From the NCBI RefSeq assembly GCF_046773475.1, contig NZ_CP177239.1:186001-250000 (forward strand): a stretch of 64,000 nt of DNA. Direction: 5' to 3'. This document shows, piece by piece, positions 8,937 to 18,336 of the stretch; positions within the stretch are counted from its first letter, which is position 1; each line of letters starts with the position of its first letter. Under the pieces are notes generated by a model that was not told the origin of the DNA, did no database searches, and was given only the letters and a program-made list of their open reading frames with translations. The stretch comes from Nitratireductor aquimarinus (lineage in GTDB: Bacteria; Pseudomonadota; Alphaproteobacteria; Rhizobiales; Rhizobiaceae). The position numbers were made by a program, and so were the translations under genes.

Positions 8937-9875
8937 TTGCTCGAATATCAGACGACACTCAAATCGCGCTGTTCTCTCTCGGGTATCGGCGTTCACAGCG
9001 GTAAGCCCGTTTCCATTCACTTTTCTCCGGCTGAGCCTGACACGGGCATCGTGTTTCAGCGGATCGACGAGGCCGGCACCGGTCGCGTGATTCGCGCGCT
9101 CGCCTCTGAAGTCTGCCAGACGGATCTCTGCACGGCGCTGGGCGATGCCCGCGGCGAATATGTCGCCACCGTCGAGCATCTCATGGCAGCGCTTCTGGCT
9201 GTCGGCATCGACAATGTCGTGATCGAGATCGATGGCACCGAAGTGCCGGTTCTCGATGGCAGCGCCATCGGTTTCATGGATGCGTTCGAGCAGGCCGGCA
9301 TTGCAACGCTTGCCGTCAAGCGCCGCTATATCCGCGTCGTCAAACCGGTTCGCGTCGACAATGGTGGTTCCTGGGCGGAGTTCCGCCCCTATGACGGCAC
9401 GCGTTTCGAGGTCGATATCGATTTCGACACTCCGGCCATCGGCCGGCAGGCGCTTGCGCTGGACCTGAATGCCGGGAACTTCCGCAAAGAGGTTGCGCGC
9501 GCCCGTACCTTCGGTTTCATCAAGGATGTTGAGCGGCTGTGGGCTGCCGGCTATGCGCTGGGTTCTTCGCTGGAGAACTCGGTTGTCATCGGTGAGGACC
9601 ACAAGGTCATCAACATGGAAGGCCTGCGCTACCCTGACGAGTTCGTGCGTCACAAGATGCTCGACGCCGTGGGCGATCTGGCTCTGGCCGGTGCGCGTTT
9701 CATCGGCTGCTTCCGCTCCTACCGTGGCGGACACCGACTCAATGCGGCTGCACTGCGCCACCTTCTGACCGACCATTCTGCCTACGAGATCGTCGAAACG
9801 ACGCGTCGTGAGCAGGGACGTCGTGCGGAAATGGTTGCCGTCAGCGCACCCGTTTACGCGCCCTGGACGCTTTAG
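8937..9875 (+). CDS. lpxC: UDP-3-O-acyl-N-acetylglucosamine deacetylase
   Basis: Zinc-dependent deacetylase, the committed step of lipid A synthesis in the cytoplasm. The 312-aa product starts at TTG 8937 (LEYQTTLKS, equivalent to the family N-terminus) behind ACGGGG; no ATG lies nearby in frame. Zinc ligands are visible: the His of VEHLMAAL (about residue 81), and the His and Asp of RHKMLDAVGDL (about 239 and 243). A further conserved segment is FRSYRGGHRLN. It sits between ftsZ and bamD as in other rhizobia and has its own gap, so probably its own promoter. Confidence 0.96.
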   Translation: MLEYQTTLKSRCSLSGIGVHSGKPVSIHFSPAEPDTGIVFQRIDEAGTGRVIRALASEVCQTDLCTALGDARGEYVATVEHLMAALLAVGIDNVVIEIDGTEVPVLDGSAIGFMDAFEQAGIATLAVKRRYIRVVKPVRVDNGGSWAEFRPYDGTRFEVDIDFDTPAIGRQALALDLNAGNFRKEVARARTFGFIKDVERLWAAGYALGSSLENSVVIGEDHKVINMEGLRYPDEFVRHKMLDAVGDLALAGARFIGCFRSYRGGHRLNAAALRHLLTDHSAYEIVETTRREQGRRAEMVAVSAPVYAPWTL

Positions 9876-9954
9876 TTCTGCGCTTTATGCGCCAGTTCAG
9901 GGCCTGCGCTTCCTTCCTCGTGCCACAAAATTGTACGATTGGCGGGCAATAGCG

Positions 9955-9983
9955 TTGCCGCGTGGCGGTCATTTGCTCTATGA
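9955..9983 (+). promoter_or_regulatory. candidate sigma70 promoter for bamD
   Basis: TTGCCG (9955-9960), 17-base spacer, CTATGA (9978-9983), close to the rhizobial pattern CTTGAC-N17-CTATAT. It lies about 40 bases upstream of the bamD ATG. Found by eye; untested. Confidence 0.35.
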
Positions 9984-10022
9984 CTGCGTTCCGATATCGA
10001 TTTTCCGTTTGCGAGAGGCGAA

Positions 10023-10889
10023 ATGCGTTCAACTTTTGTTGCCGGCATGACCAGGACAGGCAGAGCTGCCATCACGACAGCTTCCGTGCTTGGCGTTTCG
10101 CTTCTTCTTTCCGCCTGTAATGCGGAGAAGGACCTTGATCTGTCGACCTATGTCGAGCAGACCGATCCGGCTGACGTGCTCTACAATCAGGCGCTGGCCA
10201 ACATGAATGCCGGACGGCTGAAGGAGGCGAGCGCGAAGTTCGAGTCCATCGACCGTCAGCACCCCTATTCGGAATACGCCCGCAAGGCGATGGTGATGAA
10301 CACCTTCGCCAACTACCGGCAGGGCAAGTATGACGAGGCCATCAACAGCGGCAAGCGCTATGTGGCGCTCTATCCGACCACGGAAGATGCAGCCTATGCG
10401 CAGTATCTCGTTGGCCTGAGCTATTTCCGCCAGATCCGCGATGTGACGCAGGACCAGCGCGAGGCGCGCCGCACCGTCGAAGCGATGGAAGAGGTTGTGC
10501 AGCGCTGGCCGGATTCGGAATATGTGCCGGATGCCGAAGCCAAGATCCGCATTGCCCGCGACCAGCTCGCCGGCAAGGAAATGCAGATCGGCCGCTACTA
10601 TCTCGAGCGTCGTGAATATGTTGCCGCCGTGCGCCGCTTCCGTGGTGTGGTGGAGAGTTATCCCAACACACGCCATGTCGAGGAAGCGCTCGCGCGCCTG
10701 ACCGAAGCCTATTACGCGATGGGCCTGGTGTCGGAAGCGCAGACGGCTGCTGCCGTTCTGGGTCACAACTACCCGGACAGCCAGTGGTACAAGGATTCCT
10801 ACGCATTGCTGCAGTCTGGCGGGCTGGAGCCGCGTGAAAACAGCGGTTCCTGGATTTCCAAGGCTGGAGCGGCAATTCTGGGCGGCTGA
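10023..10889 (+). CDS. bamD: outer membrane assembly lipoprotein BamD
   Basis: Essential lipoprotein of the BAM complex that inserts beta-barrel proteins into the outer membrane. The 288-aa product has a lipoprotein signal peptide ending in the lipobox LLSAC with acylated Cys at about residue 32, then repeated TPR-like helical hairpins (DPADVLYNQALANMNAGRLKEA; HPYSEYARKAMVMNTFANYRQG; YPTTEDAAYAQYLVGLSYF). The position between lpxC and recN is the standard alphaproteobacterial order. recN follows after 8 bases, suggesting one operon. Confidence 0.95.
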   Translation: MRSTFVAGMTRTGRAAITTASVLGVSLLLSACNAEKDLDLSTYVEQTDPADVLYNQALANMNAGRLKEASAKFESIDRQHPYSEYARKAMVMNTFANYRQGKYDEAINSGKRYVALYPTTEDAAYAQYLVGLSYFRQIRDVTQDQREARRTVEAMEEVVQRWPDSEYVPDAEAKIRIARDQLAGKEMQIGRYYLERREYVAAVRRFRGVVESYPNTRHVEEALARLTEAYYAMGLVSEAQTAAAVLGHNYPDSQWYKDSYALLQSGGLEPRENSGSWISKAGAAILGG

Positions 10890-10897
10890 CCCTAACC

Positions 10898-12571
10898 ATG
10901 CTGTCTCATCTGTCGATCCGCGATATCGTCCTGATTGAACGCCTCGACATGGATTTTTCCTCGGGGCTCTCGGTTCTGACCGGTGAGACCGGTGCGGGAA
11001 AATCCATCCTGCTCGATTCACTCTCACTGGCTCTTGGTGGCCGTGGCGACGCCTCACTTGTGCGCCATGGCGCAAATCAGGGGCAGGTGATCGCCGTGTT
11101 CGATCTGCCGGCGGCACACCCCGTGCGCGCCGTGCTGGCCGAGAACGCCATTGACGATGAGGGCGACGTCATTCTGCGCCGTGTGCAGAGCGCCGATGGC
11201 CGCACCCGTGTTTTCATCAACGACCAGCCATCCAGCGTTGCGCTGATGCGGCAGGTGGGGCGACAGCTTGTCGAGATCCACGGCCAGCATGACGAGCGCG
11301 CGCTTGTCGATGCCGCGATGCACCGCGACCTGCTTGACGCATTTGGCGGGCATGGGCCTGACGTTGAGCGTGTGCGCACCGCATGGCGCGATCTGCGCCA
11401 GTGTGAGCAGGAGCTTGCGCGGCACCGTGCGCGTGTTGAGGCTGCGGCCCGTGAGGCCGATTTCCTGCGCGCCTCGGTGGAGGAGTTGACCAAGATCGAT
11501 CCGCGCCCGGACGAGGAAGCGGTGCTCGCCGGCGAACGCGCGGACATGATGCGTGCGGAGAAGATCGCGTCCGACATCTCCGATGCGCAGGAAGTGCTGT
11601 CTGGCCATGCGTCGCCCGTGTCACAGCTCTCCAGCCTGCTGCGCCGCTTGCAGCGCAAGGCGGAAGAAGCGCCGGGCCTTCTTGATGGCATCATCGAACC
11701 GCTCGATTCAGCGCTTCTGTCGCTTGATGTCGCCCAGTCCGGCGTGGATGAGGCGATGCGCGCAACCGAGTTCGATCCGAAGCGTCTGGAAGACACGGAA
11801 GAGCGCCTCTTTGCGCTGCGCGCCGTTGCGCGCAAGCACAATGTCCAGGTGGATGATCTGGCCGAGCTGTGCGCCCGCATGGTGGGCGATCTGGATGATC
11901 TCGACGCCGGTGAGGAGCGCCTTGGCGCGCTGGAGGAGCGGGCGAAGGCCGCGATCGGCATCTACAGCGCTGCGGCGGAAGAACTCTCTCAGCGACGCCG
12001 TGAGACGGCTCTGACGCTGAGCAAGGCCGTCATGGCGGAACTGCCGGCCCTCAAGCTGGAGCGCGCCGAATTCATCGTGGAAATCGCCACCGAGGCCGAT
12101 GACCGGGGCGAGGATGGCATCGACCATGTGGAGTTCTGGGTGCGGACCAATCCGGGGACCCGTGCAGGCCCGATGATGAAGGTCGCTTCGGGCGGCGAGC
12201 TTTCGCGCTTCCTGCTGGCCCTCAAGGTGGTGCTGGCGGATCGCGGTTCTGCGCCGACGCTCGTTTTCGATGAGATCGACACGGGTGTGGGCGGTGCGGT
12301 GGCAGATGCCATCGGTCAGCGCCTTGCGCGCCTTTCCGACCGCATTCAGGTGCTTTCAGTGACCCATGCGCCGCAGGTGGCGGCGCGCGCGGGCACGCAT
12401 TACCTGATCGCCAAGAGCGGCGATACGGATCGCGTCGCGACCGGCGTTTCGGTGATGAACACCGACGCACGGCGCGAAGAGATTGCCCGTATGCTGGCTG
12501 GCGCCACGGTGACCGACGAGGCGCGTGCAGCCGCGCACAAACTGCTTCAGGGCAACGCAGTCGCCTCCTGA
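10898..12571 (+). CDS. recN: DNA repair protein RecN
   Basis: SMC-like ATPase that helps repair double-strand breaks. The 557-aa product has Walker A GETGAGKS (about 29-36), a Q-loop region around EIHGQHDERALVD, a long coiled-coil middle (about 150-370), the ABC signature ASGGELSRFLLALK and Walker B TLVFDEIDTGVGG. Normal length for the family. It follows bamD by 8 bases and precedes ligA by about 130 bases. I saw no clear LexA box upstream, consistent with transcription from the bamD promoter. Confidence 0.97.
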   Translation: MLSHLSIRDIVLIERLDMDFSSGLSVLTGETGAGKSILLDSLSLALGGRGDASLVRHGANQGQVIAVFDLPAAHPVRAVLAENAIDDEGDVILRRVQSADGRTRVFINDQPSSVALMRQVGRQLVEIHGQHDERALVDAAMHRDLLDAFGGHGPDVERVRTAWRDLRQCEQELARHRARVEAAAREADFLRASVEELTKIDPRPDEEAVLAGERADMMRAEKIASDISDAQEVLSGHASPVSQLSSLLRRLQRKAEEAPGLLDGIIEPLDSALLSLDVAQSGVDEAMRATEFDPKRLEDTEERLFALRAVARKHNVQVDDLAELCARMVGDLDDLDAGEERLGALEERAKAAIGIYSAAAEELSQRRRETALTLSKAVMAELPALKLERAEFIVEIATEADDRGEDGIDHVEFWVRTNPGTRAGPMMKVASGGELSRFLLALKVVLADRGSAPTLVFDEIDTGVGGAVADAIGQRLARLSDRIQVLSVTHAPQVAARAGTHYLIAKSGDTDRVATGVSVMNTDARREEIARMLAGATVTDEARAAAHKLLQGNAVAS

Positions 12572-12700
12572 TCCATTCTTCTGTTCGGGGTTTGCCGGCG
12601 ACCCTTGTCAGCAGGCTTCAGGCGCTTAAAAAGACCGCTGCCCCTATCGGGCGCGAATGTTTTACACTGCGCGCCGTTTCACACAGTCGGATCCATTGTC

Positions 12701-14812
12701 ATGCCCAAAGCCAAGCCCGCCGTTGACACGCTGACGGAAGCCCAAGCCAGTGAAGAACTCGAGGCGCTCGCCCTTGAGATCGCCAAGCATGACCGGCTCT
12801 ATCACGCTGAAGACGCGCCGGCGATTTCGGATGCTGACTACGACGCGCTGCGGCGGCGCAACCTGGCCATCGAGCAGCATTTTCCGGCTCTGGTGCGGGA
12901 CGATTCGCCTTCGCGGCGGGTTGGTGCGCCTGTCTCCGGGAAGTTCGAGAAGGTCCGGCACAAAGTGCCGATGCTGTCGCTCGACAATGCCTTTTCCGAC
13001 GAGGACGTGATCGACTTCGTGGCGCGCATCCGCCGCTATCTGAAGCTTGCCGCCGACGCGCCGGTGGTGATGACCGCCGAACCCAAGATCGACGGCCTGT
13101 CGCTTTCTCTGCGCTATGAAAACGGTCGCCTGATCTCCGCCGCCACCCGTGGCGACGGGCAGGAGGGCGAGAACGTGACGGCCAATGCGCGTGTGGTGGC
13201 GGACATCCCGAGCGTGCTTGCAGGCAATCCGCCCGAGGTGATCGAGGTGCGCGGCGAGGTCTATATGACCCATGCCGACTTCTTCGCGCTGAACAAGCGC
13301 CAGGAAGAGGCGGGCAAGCAGACCTATGTGAACCCGCGCAACACGGCTGCCGGTTCGCTGCGCCAGCTCGATTCCTCCGTCACCGCCGCCCGGCCGCTGA
13401 AATTCTTTGCCTATGCATGGGGCGAGGTGTCGGAAATGCCGTCTGACACGCAGACGGGCATGGTGGAAGCGCTTGAGGAATACGGGTTCCGCGTCAACAA
13501 TCTGATGAAGCGCTGCGAGAGTGCCGAAGCGCTTATCGCGCAGTATCGCAAGATCGAGGAAGAGCGCGCGATGCTGCCCTATGACATCGACGGCGTGGTC
13601 TACAAGGTGGACGATCTTGAACTGCAACGGCGGCTCGGTTTCGTCTCGCGCAGCCCGCGCTGGGCGATTGCCCACAAATTCCCGGCCGAGAAGGCGACGA
13701 CGATCCTGCATGGCATCGACATTCAGGTGGGGCGCACGGGCGCGCTGACGCCGGTTGCGCGGCTGGAGCCGGTCACGGTCGGCGGTGTGGTGGTGACCAA
13801 TGCGACGCTCCACAATGCCGAGGAGATCGAGCGGCTGGGCGTGATGGTCGGCGACACGGTGACGGTTCAGCGCGCCGGCGATGTGATCCCGCAGATCCTC
13901 GGCTTCATCGAGGAGAAGCGTCCCAAAGACGCCGTGCCCTTCGCGTTTCCCACGGTCTGCCCCTGCGATCTCAAGACGCCGGTGGTGCGCGAGGGCATCG
14001 GCTCTGGCGTTGAGGGGGTGGTGCGCCGCTGTTCGGGCGAGTTTGCCTGCCCGTTCCAGCGCGTGGAGCATCTGCGGCACTTCGTTTCGCGCCGCGCCTT
14101 CGACATTGACGGGCTTGGCGAGAAGCAGATCGAATTCTTCTTCAACGATCCCGACCTGCCGGTGAAAGCGCCGGGCGACATCTTCACGCTGGCTGCGCGC
14201 GATGCCGAAAGCTTCAAGAAGCTGAAGGACAAGGAAGGCTGGGGTGCGACCTCCGCCGTCAAGCTGTTCGAGGCCATTGAGCAGCGCCGCACGATCACGC
14301 TGGAGCGCATGGTCTACGCGCTTGGCATTCGCCATGTGGGCGAGCAGACGGCGAAGACCCTGGCGCGCGCCTACGGCAGCTGGCAGGAGTTCCACGACGC
14401 CGCGCTGGCGGTGGCCAATGGCGACGTGCAGGCGCGTGAGGAAATGGACGCGCTTGACGATATCGGCGATGCGGTGATCGCTTCCATCGCGCAGTATTTC
14501 GGCGAGGCGCACAACCGGGAACTGGTCGAGCGTCTGGCAGGCGAAGTGACCGTGAAGGAAGCCGAGCGCCCGGCGGCCGATTCGCCCGTGGCCGGCAAAA
14601 CCATCGTCTTTACCGGTAGTCTGGAACGCATGTCGCGCGATGAGGCGAAGGCCATGGCCGAACGGCTGGGCGCGAAGGTTGCCGGCTCCGTCTCCAAGAA
14701 GACGGATCTGGTGGTGGCCGGCCCCGGCGCAGGCTCCAAGCTCAAGAAGGCGGCGGAGTTCGACATCGAGGTGATTGACGAAGACGCGTGGTTCGAGCGT
14801 GTCGGAGGTTAG
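12701..14812 (+). CDS. ligA: NAD+-dependent DNA ligase LigA
   Basis: Seals nicks in replication and repair with NAD+ as AMP donor. From ATG 12701 the product is 703 aa; an upstream in-frame start (12605) would add 32 unconserved residues. Domains in order: Ia domain, adenylation domain with catalytic Lys in AEPKIDGLSLSLRY (about K129), OB fold (GRTGALTPVARLEPV), zinc finger with Cys pairs (CPCDLKTP; CSGEFACP), HhH domain, and a C-terminal BRCT domain (GKTIVFTGSLERMSRDEAKA). Complete, with no sign of damage. Confidence 0.97.
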   Translation: MPKAKPAVDTLTEAQASEELEALALEIAKHDRLYHAEDAPAISDADYDALRRRNLAIEQHFPALVRDDSPSRRVGAPVSGKFEKVRHKVPMLSLDNAFSDEDVIDFVARIRRYLKLAADAPVVMTAEPKIDGLSLSLRYENGRLISAATRGDGQEGENVTANARVVADIPSVLAGNPPEVIEVRGEVYMTHADFFALNKRQEEAGKQTYVNPRNTAAGSLRQLDSSVTAARPLKFFAYAWGEVSEMPSDTQTGMVEALEEYGFRVNNLMKRCESAEALIAQYRKIEEERAMLPYDIDGVVYKVDDLELQRRLGFVSRSPRWAIAHKFPAEKATTILHGIDIQVGRTGALTPVARLEPVTVGGVVVTNATLHNAEEIERLGVMVGDTVTVQRAGDVIPQILGFIEEKRPKDAVPFAFPTVCPCDLKTPVVREGIGSGVEGVVRRCSGEFACPFQRVEHLRHFVSRRAFDIDGLGEKQIEFFFNDPDLPVKAPGDIFTLAARDAESFKKLKDKEGWGATSAVKLFEAIEQRRTITLERMVYALGIRHVGEQTAKTLARAYGSWQEFHDAALAVANGDVQAREEMDALDDIGDAVIASIAQYFGEAHNRELVERLAGEVTVKEAERPAADSPVAGKTIVFTGSLERMSRDEAKAMAERLGAKVAGSVSKKTDLVVAGPGAGSKLKKAAEFDIEVIDEDAWFERVGG

Positions 14813-14870
14813 AGCACCGTGCGTCCGTTCGGACGCACAACGGACGTTCTAACCCCTTGAAAGAACGATG
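14811..14870 (+). repeat. intergenic palindromic repeat, unit 1 only
   Basis: GTGCGTCCG (14819-14827) and CGGACGCAC (14830-14838) form a perfect hairpin, flanked by GAGCAC upstream and CGGACGTTCTAAC downstream. It matches unit 1 of the composite repeat at 8555 and 31470 and starts at the ligA stop. The gap 14813-15237 holds this unit, a second inverted repeat and an operator-like palindrome; I see no gene in it. Confidence 0.75.
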
Positions 14871-14964
14871 CACCTCAAACAGCGCGCCGTCTGTGGTGCA
14901 CTGTTTGAGGCGCACCGTGCCGCTGGCCTTCTTTGGCAGGGTGATGATGCGGTCGTGGCGTTCT

Positions 14965-15091
14965 GGCATGGATCCTCGGGGCAGGCCCGAGGATGACGAA
15001 GGGGGATAGTGTCCAGTCCAGTTTGAATGCGGTTGCGTTCAAGCGTTAAAACGCACTCGTCATCCTCGGGCTTGACCCGAGGATCCATGCC
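14965..15091. repeat. inverted repeat pair, 35-bp arms
   Basis: Left arm 14965-14999 begins GGCATGGATCCTCGGG and ends GGATGACGA; right arm 15057-15091 is its reverse complement except for a few central bases. Each arm is itself palindromic around CCTCGGG...CCCGAGG, and 57 bases separate the arms. Related elements are common between genes in alphaproteobacteria. It could fold into one large hairpin between ligA and azlC. Confidence 0.8.
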
Positions 15092-15196
15092 TGAGCATCC
15101 GGACAGCTCCAGCAACGCTCTAAACCCTTGGAAGCTCGATGCGTCAGGTCAGCTTTGGTATTCACTGGTCCGTGGTTCAAAGGAATTCACGTGACT

Positions 15197-15213
15197 GGTC
15201 AGCACTGCTGACC
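15197..15213. promoter_or_regulatory. 17-bp palindrome upstream of azlC (operator candidate)
   Basis: GGTCAGCA and TGCTGACC form perfect 8-base arms around a single C, ending 24 bases before the azlC ATG. This is a plausible site for an Lrp/AsnC- or GntR-type regulator of amino-acid export, though no regulator gene is adjacent. A similar but differently spaced repeat precedes lysE at 51467. Confidence 0.45.
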
Positions 15214-15237
15214 TAGGGTCGCGCTTTTGAGGGTTTG

Positions 15238-15966
15238 ATGTCAGTCGAAATTGCCAGAGAAGATGCGCCTCCGCGCGAATTTATGGATGGGTTGCGCGAC
15301 AGCGTGCCCGTGGTCGTCGCGGCGATGCCGTTCGGCCTCCTGTTCGGGGCGCTGGCCGTCGAAAACGGTTTCACCACGTTCGAAGTCGTGCTGATGAGCG
15401 CGACGATCTTTGCGGGCGCGAGCCAGATGGTCGGCATCGACCTGTTCGGCCAGAAGGTTGCGCCATGGCTCATCGTCCTGTCCATCTTCGCCGTCAATTT
15501 CCGGCATGTGCTCTATTCGGCCACCACGGGCAGGCGCATTGCGCATTGGGGGCCGGTGCAGCGTCTGATGGGGTTCTTCCTGCTGGCTGATCCGGTCTTT
15601 GCGGAAGCCGAGCGCCGTGGCGAGACACATGGCAAGATCACCTTCGGCTGGTATATGGGCTCCGCACTGCCGCTCTATCTGTGCTGGGTGGCGGAAGGCT
15701 GGGTTGGCGCGCTGTTTGGAAATCTGGTGCCCGATCCGCAGGCGCTGGGCATCGACTTCCTTCTGCCGATCTATTTCCTCGGCCTCGTCATGAGTTTTCG
15801 CAAGCGGTCTTTCTGGCTGCCGGTGGTGCTGATGAGCGCCGTTGTATCGGTGATCGCGTATCGCACGGTCGGCTCGCCCTGGCATGTTTCGATCGGAGCC
15901 ATCGCCGGTGTGGCGCTTGCCGCTGCCGTGGCGCCGGGCACGCGGGCAGGGAAGGAGAAGTCATGA
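15238..15966 (+). CDS. azlC: AzlC family branched-chain amino acid exporter, large subunit
   Basis: Integral inner-membrane protein of about 242 aa; together with AzlD it is expected to export branched-chain amino acids or analogues. The N-terminal FMDGLRDSVPVVVAAMPFGLLFGALA and the following ATIFAGASQMVGIDLF segment are typical of AzlC, with several hydrophobic helices over the full length. ATG 15238 is preceded in frame by a TTG at 15235. The stop overlaps azlD by 4 bases (ATGA), so the two subunits are coupled. Substrate is inferred from family only. Confidence 0.88.
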   Translation: MSVEIAREDAPPREFMDGLRDSVPVVVAAMPFGLLFGALAVENGFTTFEVVLMSATIFAGASQMVGIDLFGQKVAPWLIVLSIFAVNFRHVLYSATTGRRIAHWGPVQRLMGFFLLADPVFAEAERRGETHGKITFGWYMGSALPLYLCWVAEGWVGALFGNLVPDPQALGIDFLLPIYFLGLVMSFRKRSFWLPVVLMSAVVSVIAYRTVGSPWHVSIGAIAGVALAAAVAPGTRAGKEKS

Positions 15967-16262
15967 GCACGACAGTCTGGATCATTCTGGCAGGCGCACT
16001 CCTGACCTTTCTGACACGCGTTGGCGGCCATGTGGTGCTGTCGCGCTTCGAGCGCATTCATCCGCGTGTGGAGGCGGGCCTCAATGCGGTTCCCGCAGCG
16101 GTTTTGACCACACTGGTCGCACCGGCGGCGATGAATGGCGGTGTGGCCGAAACGGCGGCCCTTGTGACCGGCATCGCCGTTTCGCTGGTGACGGGCGGTA
16201 TGATGCCGATGTTTCTGTCATCGGCGGCGGTGCTGATTCTGCTCCGCCACCTGCTTGGTTAG
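15963..16262 (+). CDS. azlD: AzlD family transporter subunit
   Basis: Small hydrophobic partner of AzlC, 99 aa with about three to four membrane helices. It begins MSTTVWIILAGALLTFLTRV, and the LTRVGG motif near residue 20 is typical of AzlD. Its ATG overlaps the azlC stop (ATGA), the usual coupling for this two-subunit exporter. It converges on the following aminopeptidase gene with only 19 bases between the stops. Confidence 0.88.
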   Translation: MSTTVWIILAGALLTFLTRVGGHVVLSRFERIHPRVEAGLNAVPAAVLTTLVAPAAMNGGVAETAALVTGIAVSLVTGGMMPMFLSSAAVLILLRHLLG

Positions 16263-16281
16263 ATGCCCGAACCGAACCCGC

Positions 16282-18111
16282 TCAATCGAGCGGGGCGGTC
16301 ACTTTCTCCAGCCAGCCAAGCGCTTCTCCATAGAGCAGGGGCGAGAGCATGTCCCGCACCCGCGCATGATATGCATCGAGCCAGGCGCGCTCCTGCGTTG
16401 AGAGCAGGGCGGTGTCGATCAAACGGCGGTCGAACGGGCACAGGGTGAGTGTTTCGAAACCGTGCATGTCGATCTCGCCGCCTTCGATTGCGGTGGCAGG
16501 CTCGACGACGATCAAATTCTCCAGACGAATGCCATAGCCGCCCGGTTTGTAATAGCCGGGCTCGTTGGAGAGGATCATGCCGGCTTCCAGCGCCTGCGTA
16601 CCGGTTTTGGCGACCCGTTGCGGCCCTTCGTGAACGGCAAGATAGGAGCCGACGCCGTGGCCGGTGCCATGGGCATAGTCGAGCCCGGCCTGCCAGAGGG
16701 CGTGACGCGCGAAGGGATCGAGATCCATGCCGCGCGTGCCTTTGGGAAAGCGCACGGTGGTGAGCGCGATCAGCCCCTTGAGAACCCGCGTGTAGCGCTC
16801 GCGCATTTCATCATTTGGCGTGCCGGAAATCACCGTGCGGGTAATGTCGGTGGTGCCGTCTTCATATTGCGCGCCGGAATCGACCAGATAGAGCTCGTTC
16901 TGGCCAAGCGTGCGATTGGTTTTCGTGGTCACACGATAATGGATGATCGCGCCATTGGGGCCGGCGCCGGAAATCGTGTCGAACGAGATGTCGCGCAGCG
17001 GCATCTGCAATTCCTGCCCGGTATCCGCCCGGCTTTCTTCCAGCTTGCGCACGGCGCTGATCTCATCGACCGTGCCGGGGTTCTGCCGGTCCAGCCAGCT
17101 CAGGAAACGCACCATGGCGACGCCATCGCGGCGGTGCGCCGTGCGCGCGCCCTCAAGCTCCGTCGCGTTCTTGATGGCGCGGGGCAGGCGGGCGGGATCG
17201 CCCAGATCGACAATGCTTCCGCCGGCCTGTTCGGCAACCTGCCGCAACCGCTCGGCGACCAGCACCGGGTCGAGGCCGATTGCGTTGCCGCCCTCGGCGC
17301 GCTCGGCCAGCACGTCGTCGAGCGTGGAGGGCGCTTTCAAATCGGCAAGCTGCGTCAGATAGGCTTCGGTCTCCCGGTCGAGCTTTCGTTTGTCGATGAA
17401 CAGGATCGGACGCCCTTCGCCGGGGATCAGCGCGAAGCCGAGCGCGAGCGGGGTGTGCGGCACGTCCTGACCGCGAATGTTGAACGCCCAGGCGAGTGAT
17501 GACGGATCTGTCAGAACGGTGCAGTCCGCGCCGCCTTCGCGCACGGTCTCGGCCATCCGTTCGAGCTTGGCGCTCGCCAGTTCGCCTGCGTATTCCTTCG
17601 GCTGGATGCGCGCCGGTCCAAGCGGCGGGGCGGGGCGATCATCCCAGATACTGTCCACCAGATTGTCATCGACCGGCACCATTTCGACGCCGCGCGCCGC
17701 AGCCGCCTTTCGCAGCGCGCGCAGTTCGACAATCGTGTGAAGCCAGGGATCGAAGCCGATGCGCGCGCCCTTCGGCGCGTTCTGGCCGATCCACGCCTTG
17801 GGCGGATTCTCGATCAGGCTTTCCACGGTGAAGGTGGATGGATCGGTCTGTTCCGCTGCCTGAAGCGTGTAGCGGCCATCGACAAAGAGAATGGCGCGGT
17901 CCTTCATGACAAGGGCAGCGCCGGCAGAGCCGGTGAAGCCGGTGAGCCAGGCAAGCCGCTCCGAGGAGGGGGCGACATACTCGCCCTGATGCTCGTCCGC
18001 CCTGGGAATGAGATAGCCGTCCAGATTGGCCTTCAGGAGCGCTTCGCGGAGCCGTCCAACGCGGGATATGCCCTGGCTGGAATCGGCGGTGACATCAAAA
18101 GACTGAAACAT
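16282..18111 (-). CDS. Xaa-Pro aminopeptidase P family metallopeptidase (M24)
   Basis: Predicted cytoplasmic aminopeptidase that removes an N-terminal residue before proline. The 609-aa length fits the three-domain aminopeptidase P type: two creatinase-like N-terminal domains (about 15-310), then the M24 pita-bread domain. Metal ligands are visible as Asp in YLVDSGAQYEDGTTDITRT, His in AHGTGHGVGSYLAVHEGP, and Glu in LSNEPGYY and RLENLIVVE. The start MFQSFDVTADSSQG has no better alternative nearby. It stands alone, converging on azlD. Confidence 0.92.
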   Translation of the reverse strand: MFQSFDVTADSSQGISRVGRLREALLKANLDGYLIPRADEHQGEYVAPSSERLAWLTGFTGSAGAALVMKDRAILFVDGRYTLQAAEQTDPSTFTVESLIENPPKAWIGQNAPKGARIGFDPWLHTIVELRALRKAAAARGVEMVPVDDNLVDSIWDDRPAPPLGPARIQPKEYAGELASAKLERMAETVREGGADCTVLTDPSSLAWAFNIRGQDVPHTPLALGFALIPGEGRPILFIDKRKLDRETEAYLTQLADLKAPSTLDDVLAERAEGGNAIGLDPVLVAERLRQVAEQAGGSIVDLGDPARLPRAIKNATELEGARTAHRRDGVAMVRFLSWLDRQNPGTVDEISAVRKLEESRADTGQELQMPLRDISFDTISGAGPNGAIIHYRVTTKTNRTLGQNELYLVDSGAQYEDGTTDITRTVISGTPNDEMRERYTRVLKGLIALTTVRFPKGTRGMDLDPFARHALWQAGLDYAHGTGHGVGSYLAVHEGPQRVAKTGTQALEAGMILSNEPGYYKPGGYGIRLENLIVVEPATAIEGGEIDMHGFETLTLCPFDRRLIDTALLSTQERAWLDAYHARVRDMLSPLLYGEALGWLEKVTAPLD

Positions 18112-18200
18112 GGAACCCTGTCGCTTCTTCGAAATCGGCCCGAACCTACAGCATGGCCGAAGAAAGCGGAACGGGTTTCACGCGAGGCGGTATGCTGCAC

Positions 18201-18220
18201 TGCACAATTTCAAGTGTGCA
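18201..18220. promoter_or_regulatory. inverted repeat upstream of a 59-aa gene
   Basis: TGCACA (18201-18206) and TGTGCA (18215-18220) face each other across 8 bases, inside a run of TGCA-like words (TGCTGCACTGCAC, TGTGCAATGCA). It lies about 115 bases upstream of the small gene at 18337 and 90 bases from the divergent aminopeptidase gene. A regulator site is possible. Confidence 0.25.
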
Positions 18221-18336
18221 ATGCAAAATGAGATGGTAGCCATGCGCAAACTGCGCTGGTTGTGCCGGAAAGACAGGCCTATCTACAGGGCCACGGGCGA
18301 GGGAACATCCTTCGCAGGATTTTTAGGAGAACTCAG

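Noticed and set aside
12662..14512. 616-codon open frame antisense to ligA
   Set aside because: His/Arg-rich shadow of the opposite strand; ligA motifs are intact on the plus strand.
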